A stretch of DNA of 64,000 bases from Mycolicibacterium flavescens. Its GTDB lineage: Bacteria > Actinomycetota > Actinomycetes > Mycobacteriales > Mycobacteriaceae. Location of the stretch: assembly GCF_001722335.1 (NCBI RefSeq), contig NZ_MIHA01000002.1, forward strand, positions 186,001 to 250,000, given 5' to 3'. Position numbers and translations under genes: made by a program. The notes under the pieces were generated by a model. It was given only the letters and a program-made list of their open reading frames with translations. It was not told the DNA's origin and ran no database searches. Position 1 is the first letter of the stretch. Each line of letters begins with the position of its first letter. Below are positions 18,264-30,817 of this stretch, piece by piece.

Positions 18264-19115
18264 ATGAAAACAGTCGGCGACTCGTTGGTCCTCGGTCCGG
18301 TGCGCATCGGGTTCGAACGCACGCTTCGCATCCCCGAAACCGGATTACACCCGCTGCCACCGAGTCTGGGGTCGTTTCCGTTGCGCCCGGTCGAGGACTA
18401 TCCGGACACGGCGCCAGCGCACTGGCTGGCCCGTGGCGGGGTGATGCTGCCCGTCTACCAGCGTGAGGCGATGTGGTTGTCGTTCGAGGCCGACGAACCC
18501 GCCGCGCTGCAGGTCGGCGTCGGCACGGTTTGCGCCGTCAGCGGTGAGGACTGGACGGAACGGCTGACCAAGGATCCGCAGAACTATGTCGCGCTGCCCA
18601 AGCAGCCCTGGCTGGACGGGATCAACGCCGGGGAGGGGTTCATCCGGCAGTTCGTCGCGGTCCGGCACGGCTCAGGTGCCACCGTCGAAGCGCAGGTCAC
18701 CGGTCAGGAGATTCACGGTGGCATCCAGCTTCGAGCTGTCGGCCTGACCGAGCAGGCACTGCAACGGTGGCGCGAGACCCCGGTCGAGCAGGTCTTGTGT
18801 TGCGCGCCAGACGAATCGGCGGAGGCCGATATGGGTGTCGGCGCCGGCGGCCGGATGCGGCAGGAGATCTACGCCGACGAACGCGCGCTGTCCGACTACG
18901 ACGTCGAGCGGTCCGCGCGGGTTTTCGTGCACCTGTGCTCGGCGGCTGTGTGGACGGCGATCACCGGCGAGGCGCCGCCGCCCAGCCCCGTCGACCGGGA
19001 CGCCTATGTCAGGGAGGGGCTGCCGTGGTTCGACTACTACGACGCCGACGCGCAGGATCTGGCGGCTTCGCAGACGCTGGCGCGGGTCAAGACGGTCGGC
19101 GAACTGCTCGGGTGA
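18264..19115 (+). CDS. Conserved hypothetical protein, soluble
   Basis: 283 aa, no signal peptide or membrane segment. A segment MLPVYQREAMWLSFEADEPAALQVGVG recalls a conserved actinobacterial family of unknown function; QPWLDGINAGEGFIRQFVA and the late GAGGRMRQEIYADE are other likely conserved parts. Two adjacent cysteines (VLCCAPDE) are notable. ATG 18264 (MKTVGDSLVLG) is preferred over the in-frame upstream GTG 18240. It follows the flavin oxidoreductase by 31 bp in the same direction, so they may be cotranscribed. I cannot assign a function. Confidence 0.7.
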   Translation: MKTVGDSLVLGPVRIGFERTLRIPETGLHPLPPSLGSFPLRPVEDYPDTAPAHWLARGGVMLPVYQREAMWLSFEADEPAALQVGVGTVCAVSGEDWTERLTKDPQNYVALPKQPWLDGINAGEGFIRQFVAVRHGSGATVEAQVTGQEIHGGIQLRAVGLTEQALQRWRETPVEQVLCCAPDESAEADMGVGAGGRMRQEIYADERALSDYDVERSARVFVHLCSAAVWTAITGEAPPPSPVDRDAYVREGLPWFDYYDADAQDLAASQTLARVKTVGELLG

Positions 19116-19137
19116 ATCGCACTGCAGAAAGCCGGCC

Positions 19138-20010
19138 TCACCGGGTGAGCACTCGGCCCAGGAAGTCGCGCATCAGTTCGGCGACCTCCTCGACGGCGGT
19201 CTCCAGCAGGAAGTGCCCGCCGTCGAGGAGGTGGATCTCCGCGTCGGGAGCGTCCTTGCCGAACGCGCGGGCACCGTCGGGGCCGAAGATCGGGTCGTTG
19301 TGGCCCCACACCGCAAGCACCGGTATCCGGTTGCTCCGCAGCTGCTCGTGCAGCGCCCGATACAGCGGCGGATTCGTCGCATAATCGCGAAACAGCTTGA
19401 GCTGCACCAGGTCGTTGCCCGGTCGGCCGATCAACGCCGCGTCGTGTGACCAGGTGTCGGGGCTGACCAGGCTTTCGTCGGGCACGCCGGTCACGTACTG
19501 CCACCTGATCGCGTCGACGCCGAGGGCGGTGCGCACAGCGGCCTCGGTCTCCGGGGTCTGCTCGCGCTGATAGGCCCACACCGGTGCCCAGAAGTCCTCG
19601 ATGAATCCTTGGTCGTACCCGTTGCCGTTCTGGGTGACGATCGCGGTGATCGCGTCGGGGTGCCGCAGGGTCAACCGCCACCCGATCGGGGCGCCGTAGT
19701 CCTGGACGTAGATCGCGTAGCGGTCGACGCCGAGCTGGTCCAGAAGTTCCTCGGTCAGATCGGTCAGCGCGTCAAACGTGTAGTCGAACTCGTCGACGGA
19801 CGGGGCGTCGGACAGCCCGAAGCCGAGGTGGTCCGGGGCGATCACGCGGTAGCAGTCGGCCAGCCGCGGGATGAGGTCGCGGAACATGAACGAGCTGGTC
19901 GGATAGCCGTGCAGCAGCACCACGGCGGGCGCGTCGGGATGCCCGGCCTCCCGGTAGAACAACCGCCTGCCGTGGACTTCCGCGTAGCGATGATGGACGC
20001 CAGCAACCAT
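19138..20010 (-). CDS. Alpha/beta-fold hydrolase, epoxide hydrolase/haloalkane dehalogenase type
   Basis: 290 aa. The hydrolase fold shows an oxyanion-hole HGYPTSS, a nucleophile elbow in YVQDYGAPIG with aspartate (D104) rather than serine, an acid in WGHNDPIFG (D239) and the histidine GGHFLLE (H266). An Asp nucleophile points to epoxide hydrolase, haloalkane dehalogenase or haloacid-type chemistry rather than an esterase. ATG 20010 is preferred: TGGAG lies 6 nt upstream; ATG 20022 or TTG 20046 are longer options, but they fall in an inverted repeat. It is divergent from the CGNR regulator gene. Confidence 0.85.
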   Translation of the reverse strand: MVAGVHHRYAEVHGRRLFYREAGHPDAPAVVLLHGYPTSSFMFRDLIPRLADCYRVIAPDHLGFGLSDAPSVDEFDYTFDALTDLTEELLDQLGVDRYAIYVQDYGAPIGWRLTLRHPDAITAIVTQNGNGYDQGFIEDFWAPVWAYQREQTPETEAAVRTALGVDAIRWQYVTGVPDESLVSPDTWSHDAALIGRPGNDLVQLKLFRDYATNPPLYRALHEQLRSNRIPVLAVWGHNDPIFGPDGARAFGKDAPDAEIHLLDGGHFLLETAVEEVAELMRDFLGRVLTR

Positions 20011-20021
20011 ATCTAACTCCA

Positions 20022-20046
20022 TTGACTCGTTATGCCAGTTAGTCAA
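20022..20046. promoter_or_regulatory. Inverted repeat upstream of the alpha/beta hydrolase, operator candidate
   Basis: TTGACT (20022-20027) and AGTCAA (20041-20046) are perfect inverted arms with 13 bp between, lying just upstream of the hydrolase start in the 80-bp divergent gap. A TTGACA on the leftward strand (complement of 20066-20071) could be its -35. The divergent CGNR zinc-finger protein is the obvious candidate to bind here, but that is inference. Confidence 0.45.
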
Positions 20047-20090
20047 CGCCCTTTCATGTAACCTGTCAACATCGGATAGGAGGTTAGGTG

Positions 20091-20600
20091 ATGGAGCTGG
20101 TGGCGACCGGACCTGCAGACGAGGCGCTGCTGCTCGACCTGCTCAACACGACGCCGGTTGTCGACGGCGTCCCGCGCGACGACCTGGCCGACGCCCGCGC
20201 CGCGCGAAAATGGCTCAGCGACAGGGGAGTAGCGCAGACCGCTGCCGAACTGGCGGCACTACGCGAGGTGCGGGCCCTGCTGCAGGGCGTGGTGCGCGGC
20301 GACACCGAACCGGTCGCGCTGCGGCGGTTCCTCGCCGGTGTCCGATTGGAGGCGTCGATGGGCGAGACCGGCGTGGGCTGGCACCTGGCGATCGACGGCG
20401 CCCGGGGTGCCACGCGCGCGGTGTTGGCCTGGGATGCGCTGCGGATGACGAGTCCGGGCCGTCTGCGTCCCTGCGCGAACACCGAATGCCGGCTGTTCCT
20501 GCTGGACAGAAGCAAACCGAACACCGCGCGGTGGTGCTCGATGGCGGTGTGCGGCAACAGGATGAAGGCGCGCCGGCACTACCGCCGCACCAAGACCTGA
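20091..20600 (+). CDS. CGNR zinc-finger / ABATE-domain regulator
   Basis: 169 aa. The N-terminal ABATE-like helical part (LLLDLLNTTPVVDGVPRDDLAD) is followed by a C-terminal CGNR zinc finger: C...C at PCANTECRLFLLDRSKPNTARW, and CSMAVCGNRMKARRHYRR, where the cysteines bind zinc and the basic tail contacts DNA. The family is regarded as stress- or ligand-responsive transcription factors. AGGAGG (20078-20083) is 7 nt before ATG 20091; GTG 20088 is an alternative. Divergent from the Asp-nucleophile hydrolase, which it likely controls. Confidence 0.9.
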   Translation: MELVATGPADEALLLDLLNTTPVVDGVPRDDLADARAARKWLSDRGVAQTAAELAALREVRALLQGVVRGDTEPVALRRFLAGVRLEASMGETGVGWHLAIDGARGATRAVLAWDALRMTSPGRLRPCANTECRLFLLDRSKPNTARWCSMAVCGNRMKARRHYRRTKT

Positions 20601-20665
20601 CCCTTTCCGATCACGCCGGATACAACCCTTCACCGCGGCGGCCCGATCGGGGATCGTCGCCGTTC

Positions 20666-21997
20666 GTGTCTTCTGCGACCGATCTGTCGATCGACCCCGG
20701 GACGTCCCCGCCGGATGCCGCCACCCGGTCCCGGGTGCGTACCGCGCTGGTCGCCAGCCTCGTCGGCACCACTATCGAGTGGTACGACTTCTTCCTCTAC
20801 GCGACCGCGGCAAGCCTGGTGTTCAACCAGGCGTTCTTCCCCGACCAGAGTTCACTGGTCGGCACCCTGCTGTCGTTCGCGACGTTCGCCGTCGGGTTCG
20901 TGGTCCGGCCCATCGGAGGGTTCGTGTTCGGCCACGTCGGCGACCGCATCGGCCGCAAGAAGACCCTGGCGTTGACCATGGTTCTGATGGGCGGCGCCAC
21001 CGCGCTGATGGGGGTGCTGCCCACCGCGGCGCAGATCGGGGTCCTCGCGCCGATCCTGCTGTTGCTGCTGCGCGTCGTGCAGGGCTTTGCGCTCGGCGGC
21101 GAATGGGCCGGTGCCATCCTGCTCGCCGTCGAGCACAGCCCGCCGCGCCGGCGCGGGTTCGCAGGCAGCATTCCGCAGGTCGGGCTGGCGTTGGGGCTGG
21201 CTCTGGGCACCGGTGTGTTCGCGCTGTTGCAGATCGCGCTGCCCGACGACGCGTTCGAGTCCTACGGCTGGCGGATCGCGTTCCTGATCAGCATCGTGCT
21301 GGTCGTGTTCGGGCTCGTGGTGCGCTGGAAGGCGACCGAGACACCCGCTTTCGAGAAGGTCCGCGACGACGACGACCGCTCACCGGCGCCGCTGCGCGAG
21401 GTGTTCCGTCCACCGGCGCTGCGCAGCACCGTGCTCGGTCTGCTGTCGCGCTGGGGTGAGGGCGCCGCGTTCAACACCTGGGGCGTATTCGCGATCTCCT
21501 ACGCGACGGGCACGCTGCACCTGGAGCGGGTGCCGGTGCTGATCGCGGTGACGCTCGCCGCGCTGCTGATGGCCGCGCTGTTGCCGGTCTCGGGACTGCT
21601 CACCGACCGGTTCGGGGCGCGCACGGTGTACGCCAGCGGCATCGCCGCCTACGCGGTCGCGGTCTTCCCGGTGTTCGCCCTGTTCGACACCGGCAACATG
21701 ACCGCCTACACCCTCGGGATGCTCGTGGTGTTCGGGGTGATCCACGCCTGGTTCTACGGCGCCCAGGGCACGCTGTACGCGTCGCTGTATCCCGCACGGG
21801 TGCGTTACACCGGGCTGTCGACGGTCTACCAGCTGTCCGGGGTGTACGCCTCGGGGCTGACCCCGCTGATCCTCACCGCGCTGATCGCCGCCGCGGACGC
21901 GTCGCCGTGGCTGGCCTGCTCCTACCTCGTGGCGACCGCCGTGATCAGTGTGATCGCAACACTGCTGCTGCGGCCCAAGGAGTTATCCGAGATCTGA
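20666..21997 (+). CDS. MFS transporter, metabolite:H+ symporter (MHS) type
   Basis: 443-aa permease with 12 predicted helices. N-terminal TTIEWYDFFLYATAASLVFN and the loop motif GHVGDRIGRKKTL, plus the central RVVQGFALGGEWAGA, are characteristic of the ProP/ShiA/KgtP subfamily, which imports organic acids, betaine or shikimate with protons. The substrate cannot be deduced. GTG 20666 follows GGGGAT weakly; it sits 65 bp after the CGNR gene in the same direction, so it may be part of that regulator's unit. Confidence 0.9.
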   Translation: MSSATDLSIDPGTSPPDAATRSRVRTALVASLVGTTIEWYDFFLYATAASLVFNQAFFPDQSSLVGTLLSFATFAVGFVVRPIGGFVFGHVGDRIGRKKTLALTMVLMGGATALMGVLPTAAQIGVLAPILLLLLRVVQGFALGGEWAGAILLAVEHSPPRRRGFAGSIPQVGLALGLALGTGVFALLQIALPDDAFESYGWRIAFLISIVLVVFGLVVRWKATETPAFEKVRDDDDRSPAPLREVFRPPALRSTVLGLLSRWGEGAAFNTWGVFAISYATGTLHLERVPVLIAVTLAALLMAALLPVSGLLTDRFGARTVYASGIAAYAVAVFPVFALFDTGNMTAYTLGMLVVFGVIHAWFYGAQGTLYASLYPARVRYTGLSTVYQLSGVYASGLTPLILTALIAAADASPWLACSYLVATAVISVIATLLLRPKELSEI

Positions 21998-22044
21998 GCC
22001 CGAAAGCTGCGGCGGCCCGCGGTGAACCCGAGCACAATCTCCAT

Positions 22045-22593
22045 GTGGTCACCGTTCCGGCGGTCGGGTGGCGAGGCGGACCTGTCTACCGCGCCGTGGC
22101 CAGCGGCGGCGCGGTCGGTGTCGCGTTGGGAGTCCTGGCGTGGATCGACTCCGGGATGTGGCTGACCGCAGTGATCGTCCTCGTCGCGGTCGGGTCCTTC
22201 TACGGCTTCTTCATGCAGCGGCGGATGGCGCGGTTCTGGCCGTCCGCGAGCGAGTTGACCGGTCGAGAGCGCGTGAATGTGGTGCGCACGGCCCGGCGAG
22301 GTGAGGCGATCACCGACGCAGCGCTGGCACAGTTCGTGGTCGACTACGGTCGCGGTCTGCGCGCGGCGGCGGACGCGGCGCGACCGTTTCGCTGGGTGGT
22401 TTCCCTGGTGCTGGTGGTGGCGATCGGAACCGCCGTGTGGGACACCGTCTTCGGCTCCTGGGGTAATGCCGTGGTGTCTGTGCTCTACCTCGCGGCGCTG
22501 CTGGCGGAGCTGTTCTGGTGGCCGAAGCGTCGCCAGCAATTGCTCGACAACGTCGACAGGGCAGCGGCATTCGCTGATCGTCACGCTCGGTAG
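22045..22593 (+). CDS. Putative integral membrane protein
   Basis: About 182 aa with four hydrophobic segments arranged as two pairs: residues about 18-55 and 112-160, separated by a polar stretch (LTGRERVNVVRTARRGEAITD). The C-terminus is basic and cytoplasmic in character (WWPKRRQQLLDN). GTG 22045 gives a short N-terminus; the longer in-frame region upstream overlaps the MFS gene and looks non-coding. Unknown function; similar small membrane proteins occur singly in mycobacteria. Confidence 0.6.
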   Translation: MVTVPAVGWRGGPVYRAVASGGAVGVALGVLAWIDSGMWLTAVIVLVAVGSFYGFFMQRRMARFWPSASELTGRERVNVVRTARRGEAITDAALAQFVVDYGRGLRAAADAARPFRWVVSLVLVVAIGTAVWDTVFGSWGNAVVSVLYLAALLAELFWWPKRRQQLLDNVDRAAAFADRHAR

Positions 22594-22680
22594 GGCCACG
22601 CCATGTGCCGCAGCTTCACATCGGCCGCGGGATTGAGCGGTACCCGAGACGCCGACTCGATGATCTGGTACCCACTTCCC

Positions 22681-23319
22681 GTGACCTTCGAAAAGACCTA
22701 TGTCGCCACCCGCCGCCAGTTGCGTTGGGTTGCCGAGAGCCTGATCGCCGGACCCCAGTACCGGACGGCCGGCACCATCCGCCTCGCGGTGCGCCCGGAC
22801 GGCTTCGCCGGGGTCGCCATCGCGCTCGCCGTGCACGGCACCGACCTGGTGTTCGGCGACGACAGCGTTGCGCTGCGCGGCCCGGTCGCGGCGATCGCCG
22901 AGGCCGCCGGAGTGGTCGCGGGTCCGCCCGAGGGTGTCTACCCGCTCGACGACCCGCTGCCCGACGACGCCGAACTCGACCTTGACCCGGATGCGGCCAA
23001 CTGGCTGCACCGCAGCCTCTACGCCGGCGGCTACGCCATCAAACAGGTTCTGCCGCAACAGCATCCGACACTGTGGCCGGAGCACTTCGACGTCGCCGCC
23101 GTCGAGGACGAGGTGAACTACGGGGTGTCGCCGGGCGACGACACCCACCCGACCCCGTATGCGTACGTCGGTCCGTGGCGCACCAGGACCGGCCCGTTCT
23201 GGAATGCACCGTTCGGTGCGCTGCTGCCACTCGGGAGCACCGACGACGTCGACACACTGTCCGCCGGCATCGAGCAGTTCTTCGAGCGCGGTCGCGCCGA
23301 ACTGGGTGACCGCCCGTAG
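22681..23319 (+). CDS. Conserved hypothetical protein
   Basis: About 212 aa, soluble. The N-terminal stretch TYVATRRQLRWVAESLIAGPQYR followed by TIRLAVRPDGF resembles a conserved actinobacterial protein of unknown function. GTG 22681 is chosen on that resemblance; ATG 22660 (MIWYPLP) is a possible longer start, and neither has a convincing ribosome site. It ends 40 bp before the thioredoxin gene in the same direction, so it may be cotranscribed. Confidence 0.6.
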   Translation: MTFEKTYVATRRQLRWVAESLIAGPQYRTAGTIRLAVRPDGFAGVAIALAVHGTDLVFGDDSVALRGPVAAIAEAAGVVAGPPEGVYPLDDPLPDDAELDLDPDAANWLHRSLYAGGYAIKQVLPQQHPTLWPEHFDVAAVEDEVNYGVSPGDDTHPTPYAYVGPWRTRTGPFWNAPFGALLPLGSTDDVDTLSAGIEQFFERGRAELGDRP

Positions 23320-23359
23320 GCTGGGAACATCCGGCCGTCGATCAGCGTTAGGAAGCAAC

Positions 23360-23725
23360 GTGGCTACCCAAGACATCACCGCCGAACAGTTCAACGACAC
23401 CATCAACGACAACGAGATCGTGCTGGTGGACTTCTGGGCGTCGTGGTGTGGTCCGTGCAAGGCCTTCGCCCCGACGTTCGCAGCGTCGTCGGAGAAGCAT
23501 CCCGACGTGGTCTATGCCAAGGTCGACACCGAGGCCGAGCAGGCGTTGGCCGCCGCCGCCGACATCCGGTCGATCCCCACGCTGATGGTCTTCAAGAAGG
23601 GCAAGCTGGTCTTCAACCAGGCCGGCGCGCTGCCGCCCGCGGCGCTGGAGGACCTCGTGCAGAAGGTCAAGGAGTTCGACATCGACGCCGCGATCGCCGC
23701 GCAGGACAACGGCGAGCAGGAGTAA
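23360..23725 (+). CDS. trxB1: Thioredoxin
   Basis: 121-aa disulfide reductase with the active site WASWCGPCK (C30 and C33), the cis-proline loop RSIPTLM and the usual alpha/beta thioredoxin order. GTG 23360 follows AGGAAG (23350-23355). By position it matches Rv1471, named trxB1 in M. tuberculosis although it is a thioredoxin, not a reductase. Confidence 0.93.
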   Translation: MATQDITAEQFNDTINDNEIVLVDFWASWCGPCKAFAPTFAASSEKHPDVVYAKVDTEAEQALAAAADIRSIPTLMVFKKGKLVFNQAGALPPAALEDLVQKVKEFDIDAAIAAQDNGEQE

Positions 23726-23752
23726 GCGCCCGCACGCGATAGCGTGCACTGC

Positions 23753-24577
23753 GTGGACAGCGAACGCAGCGACTTCGTGCTGGTCGACCGGCCCCGGCCG
23801 GGACTGGCGCTGGTGACCCTGAACCGGCCCGAGCGGATGAACTCGATGGCGTTCGACGTCATGGTGCCGCTGAAGAAGGTCCTCGACGAGCTCACCCACG
23901 ACAATTCCGTGCGCGCGGTCATCCTGACCGGCGCGGGACGCGGGTTCTCCTCGGGCGCCGACCACAAGTCCGCCGGTTCCGTGCCGCACATCGACGGGCT
24001 GACCCGGCCGACGTTCGCGCTGCGGTCGATGGAGATCCTCGACGACGTCATCCTGGCTCTGCGCAAAATGCATCAACCGGTGATCGCCGCTGTCAACGGC
24101 GCCGCGATCGGCGGGGGCCTGTGCCTGGCGCTGGCCTGCGACATCCGAGTCGCTGCCGACGGCGCCTACTTCCGGGCGGCCGGCATCAACAACGGGCTGA
24201 CCGCCAGCGAACTCGGGCTGTCCTACCTTCTGCCCCGTGCGATCGGCACGTCACGCGCGTTCGAATTGATGCTGACCGGGCGTGACGTGGACGCCGCGGA
24301 GGCCGAGCGCATCGGCCTGGTCTCGCGCGCCGTCCCCGAGGCCGACCTGCTCGACGTTTGCTATCAGTTCGGTGAGCGGATCGCGGGATTCTCCCGGCCC
24401 GGAATTGAGTTGACCAAACGCACACTGTGGAGTGGACTGGACGCCGGTAGCCTGGAAGCACACATGCAAGCCGAGGGCCTCGGACAACTGTACGTCCGGT
24501 TGCTCACCGCCAACTTCGAAGAAGCCGTGGCGGCGCGCGCCGAGAAACGCGCCCCGGCCTTCACCGACGACAAGTAA
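23753..24577 (+). CDS. echA12: Enoyl-CoA hydratase/isomerase-family protein
   Basis: 274-aa crotonase-fold enzyme acting on acyl-CoA thioesters. The oxyanion-hole segments are intact (GFSSGAD and NGAAIGGGL), but the two glutamates that act as acid/base in classical enoyl-CoA hydratases are replaced: C124 stands where Glu144 (rat numbering) should be and G144 where Glu164 should be. E153 (ASELGLSYLLPR) may serve instead, so isomerase or another crotonase reaction is more likely than simple hydration. GTG 23753 chosen; GTG 23744 is an alternative. The ABC-F gene follows 13 bp later. Confidence 0.85.
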   Translation: MDSERSDFVLVDRPRPGLALVTLNRPERMNSMAFDVMVPLKKVLDELTHDNSVRAVILTGAGRGFSSGADHKSAGSVPHIDGLTRPTFALRSMEILDDVILALRKMHQPVIAAVNGAAIGGGLCLALACDIRVAADGAYFRAAGINNGLTASELGLSYLLPRAIGTSRAFELMLTGRDVDAAEAERIGLVSRAVPEADLLDVCYQFGERIAGFSRPGIELTKRTLWSGLDAGSLEAHMQAEGLGQLYVRLLTANFEEAVAARAEKRAPAFTDDK

Positions 24578-24590
24578 GGACGGCCCCAGC

Positions 24591-26219
<1,629 letters not shown>

Positions 26220-26297
26220 CATCGGCCGGGTCGCGTCGGGTGCATCCAAATCGCGAACGCTTTCGTCAATTTCGGCTACCGGGGTGTAGTCGCTTCC

Positions 26298-26308
26298 TAC
26301 CCTGGGTA
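26298..26308. promoter_or_regulatory. Short palindrome upstream of the 63-aa HTH gene
   Basis: TACCCTGGGTA (perfect 5-bp arms around one T) lies 32 bp before the HTH start, overlapping a TANNNT-type -10 (TACCCT, 26298-26303). It is small enough to be chance, but is a reasonable autoregulatory site. Confidence 0.3.
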
Positions 26309-26339
26309 ACCGTCGGGGCATCTACTTGGGGAGGTGCTG

Positions 26340-26531
26340 ATGAAGAAACTGGACAAATCGCGCGACGAGCTGCTCAACGAGTTGCGCAGCGCGTACGAGG
26401 GCGGCGCGAGTATTCGGACGCTGGTCGCATCGACCGGACGCTCCTACGGTTCGATTCACAGCATGTTGCGCGAATCGGGGACCACGATGCGAAGCCGCGG
26501 CGGCCCCAACCACCGCCGCAGGCACCGTTAA
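26340..26531 (+). CDS. Small helix-turn-helix protein (Rv1473A-like)
   Basis: 63 aa: almost the whole protein is one helix-turn-helix (LRSAYEGGASIRTLVASTGRSYGSIHSMLRE) with a basic C-terminal tail (RGGPNHRRRHR) that could contact the minor groove. ATG 26340 is set by GGGGAGG (26328-26334), 5 nt upstream; the size equals Rv1473A. A DNA-binding role is clear but no target is known. Its TAA overlaps the stop of the convergent TetR gene. Confidence 0.88.
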   Translation: MKKLDKSRDELLNELRSAYEGGASIRTLVASTGRSYGSIHSMLRESGTTMRSRGGPNHRRRHR

Positions 26532-27097
26532 GCGCGGGGCTGCCGGACCGAGTCCTCGACGAGGTCCAGTACCGCACTGAGCTTTTCGGGATCGTCGCCG
26601 GAGGCCAAGCGGGCCACCAGGCCGTCGAGGATGAGATCGAGATAGGTCTGCAGCACGGCTCCGGGAACGTCCTCCCGGAGCCGTCCCGCCTGCTTCTGCA
26701 TCCGTAACCGCGCCTCGGTGGCCGCCGACAACTCCGCCGAGCGCTCCAGCCAGCCACGTTGGAACTCGGGATCGTTGCGCAGTTTGCGCGCGATCTCGAG
26801 CCTGGTGGCCAACCAGTCGAACTGATCCGGCGCGGCCAGCATGTCGCGCATCACCTGAACCAGACCTTCGCGCTCGGCCACATCGGCCATCCGCTCGGCG
26901 TCCTCGCGGGCGAGTTCGAAGAACAGGGTGTCCTTGTCGCGGAAGTGGTGGAAGATGGCGCCGCGCGACAACCCGATCGTCTGTTCGAGCCGCCGCACGG
27001 TCGCCTTGTCGTAGCCGTATTCCGCGAAACACCGGCGGGCACCGTCGAGAATCTGCCGACGGCGCGCCGCCAGGTGGTCGTCGGTGACCCGGGGCAA
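26528..27097 (-). CDS. TetR-family regulator next to aconitase (AcnR-like)
   Basis: 189 aa. Strong N-terminal helix-turn-helix (RRRQILDGARRCFAEYGYDKATVRRLE, then GLSRGAIFHHFRDKDTLFFEL). It lies 15 bp behind acn in the same direction, matching the acn-acnR arrangement in Corynebacterium, where AcnR represses aconitase, so feedback on acn is likely. The TTG at 27097 is supported by AAGGGA 6 nt upstream. Confidence 0.88.
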   Translation of the reverse strand: MPRVTDDHLAARRRQILDGARRCFAEYGYDKATVRRLEQTIGLSRGAIFHHFRDKDTLFFELAREDAERMADVAEREGLVQVMRDMLAAPDQFDWLATRLEIARKLRNDPEFQRGWLERSAELSAATEARLRMQKQAGRLREDVPGAVLQTYLDLILDGLVARLASGDDPEKLSAVLDLVEDSVRQPRA

Positions 27098-27112
27098 CGA
27101 AGTCCCTTCCCG

Positions 27113-29947
<2,835 letters not shown>

Positions 29948-30095
29948 ATCAACTCCCGGCTAGTTCTCGCAGCCGACGGGCTGTGACGGCCACGCTCCAA
30001 CTCTAACAGTACGCTTGTCCTGCATAACAGTCAGGGTCGGGTTTCCAGTCTGGCCTCACCTGCGCGTGCTGTCACCGGGTTGGGTACCCATCACG

Positions 30096-30101
30096 TACGG
30101 T
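30096..30101 (+). promoter_or_regulatory. -10 element of a probable leaderless message
   Basis: TACGGT (TANNNT) ends 6 bp before GTG 30108, so transcription should start at or within a base of the start codon. Leaderless messages are common in mycobacteria. Confidence 0.4.
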
Positions 30102-30107
30102 TTCCCT

Positions 30108-30671
30108 GTGATCGGACCGCATGTCATTCCGCTCCTGCCGGCCTACATCCCGCCCGATGTGTGCGGGCCGGTCGGCCAGGACCCGGCGACCACCCCGGTC
30201 GACACGTGCATGAACCTGGTGATCGACGACGTCCGCGACGACGGTGTCAGCGCCGCACCCGCGCCCGAGAACGAGGGGCTGACCGACGTCGTCGCCGAGG
30301 CCCAGCAAAAGGGCGTCGACCTCAAGATCGTGGTCGTCGACCGCAACCCGCCGATCGACACACCGCTGCGCGATATCGCCACCGAGGTCGGTGAGGCGTT
30401 CCCCAGTTCCACCGTGCTGGTGCTCAGTCCGACCGAGTCGGGCACGTTCAGCACCACCTATGACCGGATGACCTTGGAGGCCGGTCAGGACGTCGCCGAG
30501 GGTCGGGGTCCGGTGCAGGGTTCGAAGAACTTCCTGAGCGAACTCACGGCATCGCATTTCCCCTGGACGGCATTCACCATATTGGTCGTTCTGGGGGTGG
30601 TCGCGGCCGTTATCGGAACGCGACTTCTGCAGGTTCGCGCCCGCCGATCCGTCACCGCGGAACAGCGCTAA
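30108..30671 (+). CDS. Membrane-anchored protein of unknown function (Rv1476-like)
   Basis: 187 aa: a soluble N-terminal domain (VIPLLPAYIPPDVCGPVGQD ... LKIVVVDRNPPIDTPLRDIATEVG) and one C-terminal transmembrane helix (about residues 156-178) with a short basic tail. GTG 30108 gives the length of Rv1476 (186 aa); upstream codons lie before the likely promoter. It always sits next to ripA in mycobacteria, so a cell-envelope role is plausible, but no activity is known. The topology (one C-terminal helix) could leave the domain either cytoplasmic or exported. Confidence 0.8.
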   Translation: MIGPHVIPLLPAYIPPDVCGPVGQDPATTPVDTCMNLVIDDVRDDGVSAAPAPENEGLTDVVAEAQQKGVDLKIVVVDRNPPIDTPLRDIATEVGEAFPSSTVLVLSPTESGTFSTTYDRMTLEAGQDVAEGRGPVQGSKNFLSELTASHFPWTAFTILVVLGVVAAVIGTRLLQVRARRSVTAEQR

Positions 30672-30753
30672 ACCCGCACCGCGACAACAGCTTTCGCCCA
30701 TGTGCGCGGGCGCCCCGCAGAGCCCGAAATAACGGTCGGATAACGCTCTTTTC

Positions 30754-30771
30754 AATTACAAACTTGTAATT
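30754..30771. promoter_or_regulatory. AT-rich palindrome in the ripA upstream region
   Basis: AATTACAAACTTGTAATT has perfect 8-bp arms around AC. Such an AT-rich dyad is unusual in this GC-rich genome and lies 148 bp before ripA. It does not look like an intrinsic terminator; a regulator binding site is the likeliest explanation. Confidence 0.5.
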
Positions 30772-30817
30772 CGTGACTTAAGTTTCTTTGGCGTCAGATG
30801 TGACGTACGGTGCAGTC

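Noticed and set aside
30706..30718. GCGGG-CGC-CCCGC hairpin after the Rv1476-like gene
   Set aside because: 5-bp stem with no T-run in GC-rich DNA; likely chance.
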